A DNA stretch of 64,000 nucleotides, from IMG/VR virus record IMGVR_UViG_3300034110_001237, positions 1 to 64,000 of that record; one strand, given 5' to 3'. Below the pieces are notes generated by a model, which was not told the DNA's origin, ran no database searches, and was given only the letters and a program-made list of their open reading frames with translations. The DNA is from a virus. Positions 1 to 8,424 of the stretch are shown one piece after another. The stretch's first letter is position 1. Each line of letters begins with the position of its first letter. The position numbers and the translations under genes are program-made.

Positions 1-321
1 ATGTCTCAACAACAAGGTCAACAAAAACAACAACCCATTCAAGTTCACCTGATTGGTAAAAACCTGAGCATGGTTGGTCATAGTTTTATGTTCCCAAAAG
101 GTTCAAAAGTTCACATTCAAAAACGTGTTGATGATCTGAAATCCAAAAGAAGTGTTTATCAAGGCGTTCACTTCGGGACTGGTTCAGTGGTTGAAGTTCA
201 GTTTGACGCGAAAACTCTTCGTCATATGCACTATGAAGACAAACCCCAGCAAGGTGCTTATCGTGTCTCATTGGTTGAAGCAGAACTTGAAGCACTTGAA
301 CTGCCAGCTATTCCATTCTAA
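1..321 (+). CDS. Hypothetical protein, 106 aa, Q-rich N-terminus
   Basis: Unrecognised. The reading frame begins with ATG on the first base of the window, so its ribosome binding site and any upstream extension cannot be seen and the true start is uncertain. The first 14 residues are almost all Gln, Lys and Ser (MSQQQGQQKQQP); the rest is a mixed alpha/beta-like sequence without Cys or membrane segments. Probably a small soluble cytoplasmic protein. It is followed by a TTCG hairpin and a 70-aa gene. Confidence 0.7.
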   Translation: MSQQQGQQKQQPIQVHLIGKNLSMVGHSFMFPKGSKVHIQKRVDDLKSKRSVYQGVHFGTGSVVEVQFDAKTLRHMHYEDKPQQGAYRVSLVEAELEALELPAIPF

Positions 322-334
322 TTACGCTTAAATC

Positions 335-352
335 AGTCCGGTTCGCCGGACT
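335..352 (+). terminator. TTCG tetraloop hairpin
   Basis: Seven base pairs (AGTCCGG/CCGGACT) closed by a TTCG loop lie between two genes. The T-run after it is weak (TTGAGG), so it may act as an attenuator or RNA-stabilising hairpin more than as a full terminator. Confidence 0.5.
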
Positions 353-366
353 TTGAGGGTTTGTTC

Positions 367-579
367 ATGACTAAGCATAAACATGCTGTATGTGTCTGTT
401 TTGAAGACTTGCAACTGGATGATGAAGTTGTCATTTGGGATCGCAATCATAATGCTCACGGAGCTAGTGGTGTTATCTATCACCTTGATGGTACTACAAA
501 GATGGTATCAGTTGTTACAAAAGGCATGGTGGATACATGGGAAGGTTTGTCGGATGGACTTCAAAAAATTGTAAAATGA
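367..579 (+). CDS. Hypothetical protein, 70 aa
   Basis: Unrecognised small acidic protein. ATG at 367 is chosen over the upstream TTG at 361 because GAGG at 355-358 lies about 8 nt before it. The sequence (starting MTKHKHAVCVCFEDL) has a beta-rich look with a central segment, VVIWDRNHNAHGASGVIYHL, that could be a small barrel. No Cys pair arrangement suggests zinc binding. Ends just before a strong terminator. Confidence 0.7.
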   Translation: MTKHKHAVCVCFEDLQLDDEVVIWDRNHNAHGASGVIYHLDGTTKMVSVVTKGMVDTWEGLSDGLQKIVK

Positions 580-597
580 ATATATATCTTTATTTAG

Positions 598-625
598 AAC
601 CTCACCTTGTTGTGGGGTTTTTTGT
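598..625 (+). terminator. Rho-independent terminator
   Basis: Stem AACCTCAC/GTGGGGTT (one G-T pair), 6-nt loop, followed by a run of T. Ends the 367-579 transcript. Confidence 0.85.
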
Positions 626-634
626 TTTTTAATA

Positions 635-772
635 TTTGACTTTTTCTTTATTTATTATAATTTAGTATTAATCAAGGCATCTTGTAGATATGCCTACCTA
701 ATCACTAACTGGGAAGCCAACGCCATCTACCAAAACTAAATAACAGATAAAGTGATATCGGAGCATATACAC
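635..772 (+). promoter_or_regulatory. Promoter and structured leader with possible pseudoknot
   Basis: A weak promoter (TTTGAC at 635, TATAAT at 656-661) would give a leader of about 105 nt before the ATPase start. In it AGGCAT (675-680) pairs with ATGCCT (690-695). The loop contains GTAGAT (684-689), which is complementary to ATCTAC (725-730), the geometry of an H-type pseudoknot. The downstream arm lies about 30 nt before the ribosome binding site (GGAG 760-763), so the fold could control translation. Seen by base pairing only. Confidence 0.4.
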
Positions 773-2416
773 ATGAAAACGATCTATTTCATCGACAACG
801 AGTCGATCAAAAGAACAGCTAAGGCTATTCAAAAAACAAATCCAACCTTTAAATACACTGTCATATTAGATGACTTATCTAAAATTCTTGGATACTCATC
901 TTATAATCAATATGAACACTATCTTACCAATATAATGTTGTCTAATAGTTCTGGATTAGATAAAATCAAAGCATTAACCAAAATCAATTCAATCGAACTT
1001 GTCTTGTTGAAAAGAAAGTTTTTACAAGAACTCAGCGAAAAATCTTATTCAGTAGACACTTTACATTTTGTTGATAAAATTATAAGCAACCAACAACAAG
1101 GATTTTTGGAACATTCTTATTTAGATCTTAAAAGTTATGTTTACTATTTACCATTTGTTTTCAAAGATATAGACAGAATTAATTTTGCAGATTCCAACTT
1201 GATTAACAGTCATGAGTTACAAGACATTATTAAAATTGTCATGGATTATTATCAATCAATAGACATCTCAGCAGTGAAATCACTTGTTGAACAATTTAAA
1301 TCAAATCCTGATTGTGTAGACGATTCAAACTTTTGTTCTCAGTATAATAGTTACAATACAAACTTAAAAACACGAGGAATATATTATTATATCAAATCTG
1401 TTATTGAAGATTTTGATTATGACGAAGCCATACTGACTAAACTAATTTTAAATGGTGACAGTGTTGAAAAGATTGAGCATGAATTGAATTATAGAATAGA
1501 TAAAATCAACGACATTCAAATTCCAGTGTTTTTCAAAAAAGACAAACAATCATTTGTGAATGATTACTTCCCCTTCATACAATCATCAATAAGTGAAAAC
1601 AAACCGCTTATTTTTGGAAAGCATGTTGATAAGACACCTTTTTTTGCTGAGATTGATTATTTACGTTCAAACATTTCATTACTGGGTGTTCCGGGCACTG
1701 GTAAGGGTTCGTTTTTGTACACCTTTATATTTCAACTATTAATGAATAATAGAGGTGTTTGTATTATGAACACTGCTGGCGAAACATTTATGGATCGTTA
1801 CATTACGCATATTGCTAGTTTTTTCAATAAAAAGGATGATGTCTTTGTCTTTAATAAAGATTCTAATATCAGAACTATTGCAGGTGCTGTTCATAATGAC
1901 AAAATTCTTTTAACCAGTTGTGCTAGAAAAATGGACGCAAGACGTGGTATAGATATCCACGAAACAGGAAGAGAACGATTTGAGGCTATTTTAACAGGTT
2001 TAACTGAATACTTTTTCACCTCAAAATTTAGAACTAAGAAATTGCCATTTTACATTATTCTTGAAGAATCACATATGTTGACAGATATCAGCGTAAACGC
2101 GAAGATAATGATTGAAAAATTGAATGCTTTGAATATTTTCTTTTTGTTTGACAGTCAAGTCTATGAAAAATCTATTCATGAAATTTGTGATACTCAGCTT
2201 ATTTCCAATAGCTCATTTTGGTGTTTAACGAAGAGTGCTAATTTCGAATTCAGTCAACTTATGAAAAAAATGGACGCAAATACTACATTGATAGGTAAGA
2301 CTGGCCCATCAAAAGCGTTACCACCTGTATTCAGTCTGATACACAAAGAACAATACGTTGATCAGTTCATCATAGAAGTTGATGATGGTTTATTTGAAAA
2401 CCTTCCTAATCCATGA
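773..2416 (+). CDS. Conjugation-type P-loop ATPase (VirD4/TraG/HerA-like), 547 aa
   Basis: Likely an ATP-driven motor of the type IV coupling protein/HerA-FtsK class. The Walker A motif GVPGTGKGS lies near residue 305 and a Walker B-like stretch FYIILEES near residue 425, followed by a DSQ-type segment as in coupling ATPases. The N-terminal 55 residues (AKAIQ..DLSKILGYSSYNQYEHYL) resemble the glyoxalase-related domain found at the front of many plasmid proteins. No transmembrane helix is obvious, unlike classical VirD4. ATG at 773 is chosen because GGAG lies 9 nt upstream; an in-frame GTG at 752 has no binding site. Substrate unknown; no relaxase or other conjugation gene is seen nearby. Confidence 0.75.
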   Translation: MKTIYFIDNESIKRTAKAIQKTNPTFKYTVILDDLSKILGYSSYNQYEHYLTNIMLSNSSGLDKIKALTKINSIELVLLKRKFLQELSEKSYSVDTLHFVDKIISNQQQGFLEHSYLDLKSYVYYLPFVFKDIDRINFADSNLINSHELQDIIKIVMDYYQSIDISAVKSLVEQFKSNPDCVDDSNFCSQYNSYNTNLKTRGIYYYIKSVIEDFDYDEAILTKLILNGDSVEKIEHELNYRIDKINDIQIPVFFKKDKQSFVNDYFPFIQSSISENKPLIFGKHVDKTPFFAEIDYLRSNISLLGVPGTGKGSFLYTFIFQLLMNNRGVCIMNTAGETFMDRYITHIASFFNKKDDVFVFNKDSNIRTIAGAVHNDKILLTSCARKMDARRGIDIHETGRERFEAILTGLTEYFFTSKFRTKKLPFYIILEESHMLTDISVNAKIMIEKLNALNIFFLFDSQVYEKSIHEICDTQLISNSSFWCLTKSANFEFSQLMKKMDANTTLIGKTGPSKALPPVFSLIHKEQYVDQFIIEVDDGLFENLPNP

Positions 2417-2421
2417 TTCAT

Positions 2422-2446
2422 AAAGCTCCTATGGAGCTTTTGTTTT
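2422..2446 (+). terminator. Rho-independent terminator
   Basis: AAAGCTCC/GGAGCTTT stem with a 3-nt loop and trailing T-run directly after the ATPase gene. Confidence 0.85.
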
Positions 2447-2472
2447 ATCCCTTAATATAAGCATTTTCACAT

Positions 2473-2500
2473 TTGACAAAATCTTCATTTGATGTACATT
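2473..2500 (+). promoter_or_regulatory. Sigma70-type promoter for the four-gene family array
   Basis: TTGACA (2473-2478), 16-nt spacer, TACATT (2495-2500), upstream of the operon 2520-6111. Confidence 0.55.
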
Positions 2501-2519
2501 ATCTGTGGAGGTATTTTCT

Positions 2520-3359
2520 ATGTGGCTAACTAAATATTTTAATAAAAAACAAAATAAAGAAAACTCATTGATAAATCATATTAAGGATAACTATGATTTC
2601 GATGAAGTCTTTTTAATTAAAGAAACTGATGAATGTTTTTCATTAAGTATTAATCTTTTAGCGGCATCCATTATTGAGCGTAACAATAGTTCAATGGGAG
2701 TAGTAACTGTTGATCCAGTTCATATAGAAAAGTTAGTTAATCAAATAAAATCAGAAGGTGATTGTTTAATAATTAAATTTTCACGTCGATATGTCATGTC
2801 TACAGCATATTATTATGCTGTTTTGTTAAATAATTCTGAAGGCTATACAATCCCTTCTAGGTATATAACTGATCCACGATTATTTTCTACATTTCCTTCA
2901 CTTAGAGGATTTGACTACAAATTTATTGAAAACTTAATAAAATTTAAAAGTTATAGATATGTAAAAACTAACAACCATATTAACATAATACCTTCTTATT
3001 CCATTCGATTTCCTGTGAAACCCACTGGGTTACTGGAAAATTTTAGAGATAGCTATTCATTAAGAAATCTACAATCAACATGTTCTCGTGATTTAGAAGT
3101 TATTGTTGATATCGAAACCATTGATAAAATTGTTAATTACTCAGTTAAATTATTTTACGGAAATCTATTGTTGAAAGAAAAAAATGTTTTAGAAATTCCT
3201 GATCTTGAAGCTTTCTTTGACGACTTTTTATTTCCTTACAATATGAAATATGAATTAATTAATGAACTAGGTATATCATTACCTTTACAATTTACACCCG
3301 AGTTTTTAAAATCTATGGATGATGATTTTAAGCTTACCGTTGACATGTTAAAGATATAG
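2520..3359 (+). CDS. Tag-family protein, array copy 1, 279 aa
   Basis: Unrecognised. First of four tandem paralogues. The N-terminus holds the family segment LINHIKDNYDFDEVFL (compare the next genes), the C-terminal third holds FLFPYNMKYELI, and the protein ends in DMLKI, the shared C-terminal motif. Soluble, Asn/Lys/Ile/Tyr-rich, no membrane helix. ATG at 2520 has GGAGG 8 nt upstream; the in-frame GTG at 2505 overlaps that site and is rejected. The four genes are co-directional with gaps under 17 nt or overlaps, so one operon. Confidence 0.8.
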   Translation: MWLTKYFNKKQNKENSLINHIKDNYDFDEVFLIKETDECFSLSINLLAASIIERNNSSMGVVTVDPVHIEKLVNQIKSEGDCLIIKFSRRYVMSTAYYYAVLLNNSEGYTIPSRYITDPRLFSTFPSLRGFDYKFIENLIKFKSYRYVKTNNHINIIPSYSIRFPVKPTGLLENFRDSYSLRNLQSTCSRDLEVIVDIETIDKIVNYSVKLFYGNLLLKEKNVLEIPDLEAFFDDFLFPYNMKYELINELGISLPLQFTPEFLKSMDDDFKLTVDMLKI

Positions 3360-3372
3360 GAGAACATCAATC

Positions 3373-4254
3373 ATGGATTCATCTGTAAAAAAAAATTTAT
3401 CTACAGTAGATATTCTGTCTACTGAAAATAAAAGTTATGTTGATATTTTTTTAAATCATTTGAAAACTCAATATGACTACGACAGCGTATCTCTTTATAC
3501 ATTTAAAGCACCCTTCGAAAATTACAATTTTAGTATTTTAACTGATGCCCTTAACTCAATTCTTTCTGTGCTTTTAAAAAATCCTACAAAAGAAGATATT
3601 GAACGACGTAAAGAATTTTTATTGAATTATTTTGATACTATTAATATTGTAAAACTTACTAGGTCTTATGAATTGGATGAAGAAAACTTATATTTAATTA
3701 TTTCAGTTCATTTCAATGAAGCAAATGAATTTATAATAAGTTTGCCAGAAAAATTTAATAATCTGAAAATTATTAACCATCATAATGTTATTAATGATCA
3801 AATGAAGAGTTATTATTTTGACGATTACATGTCTTATTTAAATTTCAAAATAGATGTTGTATCAAAATCATGTATTTTAGAGGAATCTTTAATTGTTAAA
3901 ATAAAGGTTGCCGATGAAACACCATTATTGAGTTATAGCTATGATTCTAGATCATCCATTCAAACTAACTATAATAGAAAAGCACAACTTACTATAAGTT
4001 TAATAAAAATAAATGATCTTGAACTATTAATAGGTTTAAAACTTAAATTAAACAAAATCACACTAAAACAATACTCAGGTCATATTAATATTAATAATTT
4101 CAATATTAACAAGGTTGTTGAAAGATTTATTTTTCCATTAAATGAAGGTATTGAGTTATTGAATAGTTGGAATATTAATCCTCAATTAACTTACGATTTT
4201 ATGAATGTTGATTACAGTAATTTCTGGGATATTAAAATGATGGTGCAAATATGA
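3373..4254 (+). CDS. Tag-family protein, array copy 2, 293 aa
   Basis: Unrecognised paralogue of its neighbours: FLNHLKTQYDYDSVSLYTF near residue 27, FIFPLNEGIELLNSWNINPQL near the end, and a C-terminus of MMVQI. The YNRKAQLTISL block recurs almost unchanged in copy 3 (YDRKAQVILIL). The binding site AGGAG overlaps the stop codon of copy 1, so translation is probably coupled. Confidence 0.8.
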   Translation: MDSSVKKNLSTVDILSTENKSYVDIFLNHLKTQYDYDSVSLYTFKAPFENYNFSILTDALNSILSVLLKNPTKEDIERRKEFLLNYFDTINIVKLTRSYELDEENLYLIISVHFNEANEFIISLPEKFNNLKIINHHNVINDQMKSYYFDDYMSYLNFKIDVVSKSCILEESLIVKIKVADETPLLSYSYDSRSSIQTNYNRKAQLTISLIKINDLELLIGLKLKLNKITLKQYSGHININNFNINKVVERFIFPLNEGIELLNSWNINPQLTYDFMNVDYSNFWDIKMMVQI

Positions 4255-4270
4255 AAAATAGGGAATTCAC

Positions 4271-5197
4271 ATGAAAGAAGGGCATGTATTTAGATCGTTT
4301 ACTGATACTGGTAACATCTATTCACACCAAGTATTACAGAACAAGACACTTGAGAACTTCCTTTCTCACTTGAAAACATCTCTTGATTATGAACAAGCAG
4401 CTATTTATATTTACGATAACATACAAAAAGATACTAACATAGAACTTATTAGGGATGCTATTCATTTTATATTGCATGCTCGTTTCAATATTGTCGATCC
4501 AGAACAATATAATGAATTTAAAGAACTTTTGTTTACTTATTCTGACATTATTCAAGTTGTGCAATTAACTCGTGTCTACAAACGTCATAAAGAGCATCAT
4601 TATTTATTTGTATGCAGTTATTTTGATGGAGAAGACCTAAATATCATTATCCCAGCACAGTTAAATTATTACTCTTTATTAAGGGTGCCATTAGTTAACA
4701 TTCCTTTTAGTAATTTAGGAAACTATCATGTTAGACCTAAGCCGACCTATGAAGATTGTAATCATTTTATTGAATTTAAAGAACGTAAAGTAAATGCTAA
4801 ACAAACAATATTTTTTTTTCAATCTGTCTGCGAAATAAATATGGAAGTGAGTGACTTTAGTCCTATTTTAAGTAATCGACTTAAAACAAAATATGCCCCA
4901 ATAAGTTATGATAGAAAAGCACAAGTCATTCTAATACTGTATCCAGATGATGCTGAGTTTCAACTCGACTATTTTCTTGATTTATCTCTAATCATTGGAC
5001 AACGGGTTATCAAAAATAATTTAATGACTCATAATAGTCAACTAGACTTGGAAAAAATTATTGATAAATTTATCTTTCCACTGAATGAATCTTATGATCT
5101 TATCTCGGAATGGAATTTAGATCCTGAGTTGACCGAAGAGTTTATGTCTAAAGATTACGAATCGTTCTGGCAATTAAAAGAAATGGTGCAAATATGA
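4271..5197 (+). CDS. Tag-family protein, array copy 3, 308 aa
   Basis: Closest relative of copy 2: FLSHLKTSLDYEQAAIYIY, YDRKAQVILIL, FIFPLNESYDLISEWNLDPEL, and the C-terminus SFWQLKEMVQI against copy 2's NFWDIKMMVQI. The similarity at both ends with a more variable middle suggests recent duplication followed by drift. AGGGA about 9 nt before the ATG. Its stop overlaps the start of copy 4 (ATGA). Confidence 0.8.
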   Translation: MKEGHVFRSFTDTGNIYSHQVLQNKTLENFLSHLKTSLDYEQAAIYIYDNIQKDTNIELIRDAIHFILHARFNIVDPEQYNEFKELLFTYSDIIQVVQLTRVYKRHKEHHYLFVCSYFDGEDLNIIIPAQLNYYSLLRVPLVNIPFSNLGNYHVRPKPTYEDCNHFIEFKERKVNAKQTIFFFQSVCEINMEVSDFSPILSNRLKTKYAPISYDRKAQVILILYPDDAEFQLDYFLDLSLIIGQRVIKNNLMTHNSQLDLEKIIDKFIFPLNESYDLISEWNLDPELTEEFMSKDYESFWQLKEMVQI

Positions 5198-6111
5198 TTA
5201 AATCTTTTTTAAACCTGTTTAGGACTGTAAAAAAAGATGAATTCGTTATTGAACCTTTGCCAGTATCTGATGTTGATAACTTTTTCATGAAATTACAAAA
5301 ACCTTTAAATAACCTTGTGTCTTTTTTAAAAGAGACTTATTCATATGACCGAGTAACTTATTATTCTTTTGACCAGCCGTTTTCTAATTATTCAAAAAAA
5401 GCTAGAATAATTCTTGAAGATGCATTGATTAATATTTTTGGGGTTGATCATGTATCTTCAAAATTAGAAAGGTTAAGTAATTTTCAGTTTATTGTATGTG
5501 ATAGGGTTTATGATAACACTCATACATCCGATTACATACAGCTTTATCATTTTGATAATCCTGATGGCAAGTTGAGGATTCTTCTTGATGGAGATGAATC
5601 CCATCTAGGTTTTTTACGAATACCATTTATTAGTTTAAATGGGGTCATTGGATTAGAAAATCGAAAATTTTTAGAATATAGGGAAATATATGATGAAAAT
5701 TTATCTGAATTTCCAGTTTTTAGAACTCTTGATAATATTTACAGTAAAGTCATTTCTGTAAGAAAAACTCCACCTATTCTTGACATCCTTTATTATCCTT
5801 ACAATGAATCTGATTATCCATTGTATGAATATAGAGAAGCAGACTTTATCATTAAAAAGTATTTTGATCCATCTGGGTTTGAATATTGCTTATTTGAGTT
5901 ACGCTATGTCAAGGAAATTATAAAGACAAAAACGATCAAGATTGATTGTTTAGTTTTTGACATTAATAAAGAAGTTGATGAATTCTTATTTCCATTATTA
6001 GAAAAAACAGAAATGTTAGACGCTATCCATCTTGTTCCAACGCTTTCTGTTGAATTCATGAGTCAAGACTTTTCTGATTTTATTGCCGTAAAAAATATGA
6101 CCGTTATTTGA
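5194..6111 (+). CDS. Tag-family protein, array copy 4, 305 aa
   Basis: Fourth and most diverged member: LVSFLKETYSYDRVTYYSF near residue 40, EFLFPLLEKTEML near the end, and the C-terminus VKNMTVI. It starts inside the stop codon of copy 3 (ATGA overlap), so its translation depends on the upstream gene. Function unknown; no catalytic motif seen. Confidence 0.8.
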   Translation: MIKSFLNLFRTVKKDEFVIEPLPVSDVDNFFMKLQKPLNNLVSFLKETYSYDRVTYYSFDQPFSNYSKKARIILEDALINIFGVDHVSSKLERLSNFQFIVCDRVYDNTHTSDYIQLYHFDNPDGKLRILLDGDESHLGFLRIPFISLNGVIGLENRKFLEYREIYDENLSEFPVFRTLDNIYSKVISVRKTPPILDILYYPYNESDYPLYEYREADFIIKKYFDPSGFEYCLFELRYVKEIIKTKTIKIDCLVFDINKEVDEFLFPLLEKTEMLDAIHLVPTLSVEFMSQDFSDFIAVKNMTVI

Positions 6112-6120
6112 AGAATACCT

Positions 6121-6148
6121 TTGACGAAAATATTTTTTAAGGTATTCT
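6121..6148 (+). promoter_or_regulatory. Sigma70-type promoter
   Basis: TTGACG (6121-6126), 16-nt spacer, TATTCT (6143-6148), before the 71-aa gene. Confidence 0.5.
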
Positions 6149-6176
6149 GACAACTACATACAAGGAGATTACAGAT

Positions 6177-6392
6177 ATGACGATTTTTAATTCAAAAGGC
6201 GAAAATCACTCTGGTAAAGAGCTTTTTGACCGTGATGGTTTTGTAAAAGTAGATGTTCAACAAGAAATTTCAAAGGCAATACTCAACGATTTTCCAGCCA
6301 GTTCAGAGCTTGTTCGTTGTTATTACTCACTTAAATTCTGGCAAAGTCATCCCAATGAAACACCACAGATGATTTTCTCTCGAATCAAGTGA
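6177..6392 (+). CDS. Hypothetical protein, 71 aa
   Basis: Unrecognised. AAGGAG 9 nt before the ATG, its own promoter and its own terminator make it a stand-alone gene. The C-terminal half (ASSELVRCYYSLKFWQSHPNETPQMIF) is predicted helical; no known motif. Confidence 0.75.
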   Translation: MTIFNSKGENHSGKELFDRDGFVKVDVQQEISKAILNDFPASSELVRCYYSLKFWQSHPNETPQMIFSRIK

Positions 6393-6397
6393 AAAAG

Positions 6398-6418
6398 ACC
6401 TCCTAGTGAGGTTTTTTT
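6398..6418 (+). terminator. Rho-independent terminator
   Basis: ACCTC/GAGGT stem, 5-nt loop, seven T. Confidence 0.85.
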
Positions 6419-6419
6419 A

Positions 6420-6448
6420 TTGCATAAACCTTTAAAACTGTGTATAAT
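6420..6448 (+). promoter_or_regulatory. Sigma70-type promoter
   Basis: TTGCAT (6420-6425), 17-nt spacer, TATAAT (6443-6448), upstream of the membrane protein at 6485. Confidence 0.7.
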
Positions 6449-6484
6449 CGCTCCATCAACCTTCATCCACTTAGGAGTTAAATA

Positions 6485-7588
6485 ATGGAGTTGTTTCTAA
6501 TCGGCATTCCTTGTGCTTTCTTGCTTCCATTGATTTGCAAATTTATCTTTCCACATGACGTGACTGTGAAAGAATACCTGTTTGTTTCTTTTGTGAACGT
6601 GGTTTGTGTGACTATTTTCTATGCACTCATTAACCTTCATGCCACATGGGATACCGAAATTTGGAGCGGTCAGGTGACCAGCAAACAATCCGAACGTGTT
6701 TCGTGTGAGCACTCATACCAATGTAATTGCCGCCAGCAACGTTCAGGCACCGACAGTAAGGGTAATGCTACCTATACTACTGTATGTGATACCTGCTATG
6801 AGCATAGCTATGATGTGGATTGGCAAGTAGACAGTAACGTAGGTCGTGAACTGATTAATCGTGTTGACCGCCGTGGTCTTAAAGAACCACCACGTTTCAG
6901 CAAAGTTGAAGTGGGTGAACCTTTTGCAACAACCCGTAACTTCACCAACTACATTAAAGCAGCACCTGATACATTGTTTGTTGAAGCCGCTTCGATGAAA
7001 GATAAATATGTGGGCAGATTGCCAGAATACCCTGATATTTATGATTACTATCGTATCAACCGTGTTATCACGTTGGGTAAGGTTGGGGTTCCGGCGAATG
7101 ATTTAAACATCATGCTCAATGAGCAAATGCGTAAATGGGGGCCATTGAAACAAGGTAACGTGATTGCTGTGTTTGTTGATGATACTTATCAAGAAGACTT
7201 CTACCATGCTTTGCAGGCTCACTGGCTGGGTGGTAAAAAGAATGATATTATTGTGATTACGCAAGTTGATAGCACTGGTAAAGTGGGTTGGACACGTTTG
7301 TTCTCTCGGGCAGATACAGCAACTTTCGATAAATCAGTTGAATTTGATATTGTTGACATGAAACAGTTTGACAAAGTTAAATATGTTGAAATCTTGAACC
7401 AAAACATTGGTGAACGTTTTCACAGGATGGACTTCGAACAATTTAAATACTTGTTGGAAGAACTAAAACCCTCGACAACAGCGTTGATTGTTGGTATCTT
7501 CTTCGCTCTTATCATCAACGTGGGTTTGAACTTCTTGATTGTTAAACAAGATCTGTTTGGTGAAGGTTTCCGCAGACGTTTTCGCTAA
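6485..7588 (+). CDS. Phage-type membrane protein with Cys cluster, 367 aa
   Basis: Two N-terminal membrane helices (about residues 2-22 and 30-50), a soluble domain, and a C-terminal helix (about 330-353) followed by a basic tail. A Cys/His cluster directly after the second helix (C74, H76, C80, C82, C101, C104, H107; including SYQCNC and CDTCYEHSYDVDW) looks like a metal-binding or disulfide module. I recognise this cluster-plus-VDW arrangement from proteins of large phages that are often encoded beside LemA-like proteins, as here. Function unknown; perhaps an envelope-associated complex with the 7723 gene product. AGGAG lies upstream of the ATG. Confidence 0.75.
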   Translation: MELFLIGIPCAFLLPLICKFIFPHDVTVKEYLFVSFVNVVCVTIFYALINLHATWDTEIWSGQVTSKQSERVSCEHSYQCNCRQQRSGTDSKGNATYTTVCDTCYEHSYDVDWQVDSNVGRELINRVDRRGLKEPPRFSKVEVGEPFATTRNFTNYIKAAPDTLFVEAASMKDKYVGRLPEYPDIYDYYRINRVITLGKVGVPANDLNIMLNEQMRKWGPLKQGNVIAVFVDDTYQEDFYHALQAHWLGGKKNDIIVITQVDSTGKVGWTRLFSRADTATFDKSVEFDIVDMKQFDKVKYVEILNQNIGERFHRMDFEQFKYLLEELKPSTTALIVGIFFALIINVGLNFLIVKQDLFGEGFRRRFR

Positions 7589-7592
7589 AATT

Positions 7593-7612
7593 AGCCCTTC
7601 GGGGCTTGTTTT
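7593..7612 (+). terminator. Rho-independent terminator
   Basis: AGCCC/GGGCT stem on a TTCG loop, then TTGTTTT. Confidence 0.75.
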
Positions 7613-7652
7613 AAATAGTTGTAAAAAAGCTTCAAAAAAGTAAAAAAATATA

Positions 7653-7681
7653 TTGCTACACAATCATTTACTTGCTATAAT
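7653..7681 (+). promoter_or_regulatory. Sigma70-type promoter, extended -10
   Basis: TTGCTA (7653-7658), 17-nt spacer, TATAAT (7676-7681) preceded by TGC. Confidence 0.7.
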
Positions 7682-7722
7682 CATCACCTAACTTAAATAA
7701 CTCTTAAAGGAGAGTGGAAAGA

Positions 7723-8325
7723 ATGAATACAATTAATAAACAACGCGGTAGTGCAGTAGCTTGGGTTCTTGGTGGTCTTTTTCTGTTTATTTTCGTAGCC
7801 AGTTTTATCAGTGTAGGTTTGGTCATTTCAAAACGTAATGCTTTTGTAAGAATTGAAAACAACATTGTGATTGGTTACGATGAATCGAAAAACGTTCACT
7901 CCAACTACGTGCTTCGTATTCAGGAAATGGCACAGGTTCCTAAAATGGCAACCAAGCAGTTGAGTGAAGTCATTAAAGCGAGTAACGAAGGTCGTTATGG
8001 TGCTGATGGTTCTAAAGCCGTGTTCCAGTTCTTGAAAGAGCAGAATCCGAATATTCCAGATAGCCTGTATACGAATATTCAAAAAGAAGTAGTGGGTGGA
8101 CGACTTGATTTCCAGTCCAAGATTACCCGAGTGAACGACAACAAGAAAGTCGCTTACAACATGCTTGATGATACCGTTGGTGGTTTTATCTTGAAAGACA
8201 TTTTGGGTATGCCACGTAAAAACATCGGTTACGATGGTGGTAAAGACGATTACCCAGTGATTATGTCTGAAACTTCTGTTGAGACGTTCAAAACTGGTGT
8301 AGATAAAGGTGTCAATATGCTCTAA
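7723..8325 (+). CDS. LemA-like phage membrane protein, 200 aa
   Basis: One N-terminal membrane helix (about residues 12-34) and then a long helical domain, the layout of LemA proteins. The closing segment SETSVETFKTGVDKGVNML matches the ending I know from LemA-type proteins of large phages (ETGKDDDV-like). Family role in cells is unclear; the protein is thought to be periplasm-facing. ATG at 7723 is chosen because AGGAG lies 10 nt before it; the GTG at 7714 is too close to the site. The neighbour at 6485 is a typical companion gene in phages. Confidence 0.75.
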   Translation: MNTINKQRGSAVAWVLGGLFLFIFVASFISVGLVISKRNAFVRIENNIVIGYDESKNVHSNYVLRIQEMAQVPKMATKQLSEVIKASNEGRYGADGSKAVFQFLKEQNPNIPDSLYTNIQKEVVGGRLDFQSKITRVNDNKKVAYNMLDDTVGGFILKDILGMPRKNIGYDGGKDDYPVIMSETSVETFKTGVDKGVNML

Positions 8326-8342
8326 CCAGCGTATAAATAAAA

Positions 8343-8365
8343 GGGAGCCGAAAGGCTCCTTTTTT
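8343..8365 (+). terminator. Rho-independent terminator
   Basis: GGAGCC/GGCTCC stem with GAAA loop and a T-run. Confidence 0.9.
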
Positions 8366-8366
8366 G

Positions 8367-8396
8367 TTGCTTGTCAGAATGTTTTTATGGTATAAT
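8367..8396 (+). promoter_or_regulatory. Promoter with extended -10
   Basis: TTGCTT (8367-8372), 18-nt spacer, TATAAT (8391-8396) preceded by TGG. Confidence 0.55.
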
Positions 8397-8424
8397 CAAG
8401 TTATGTTCATTAATGGAGATACGA

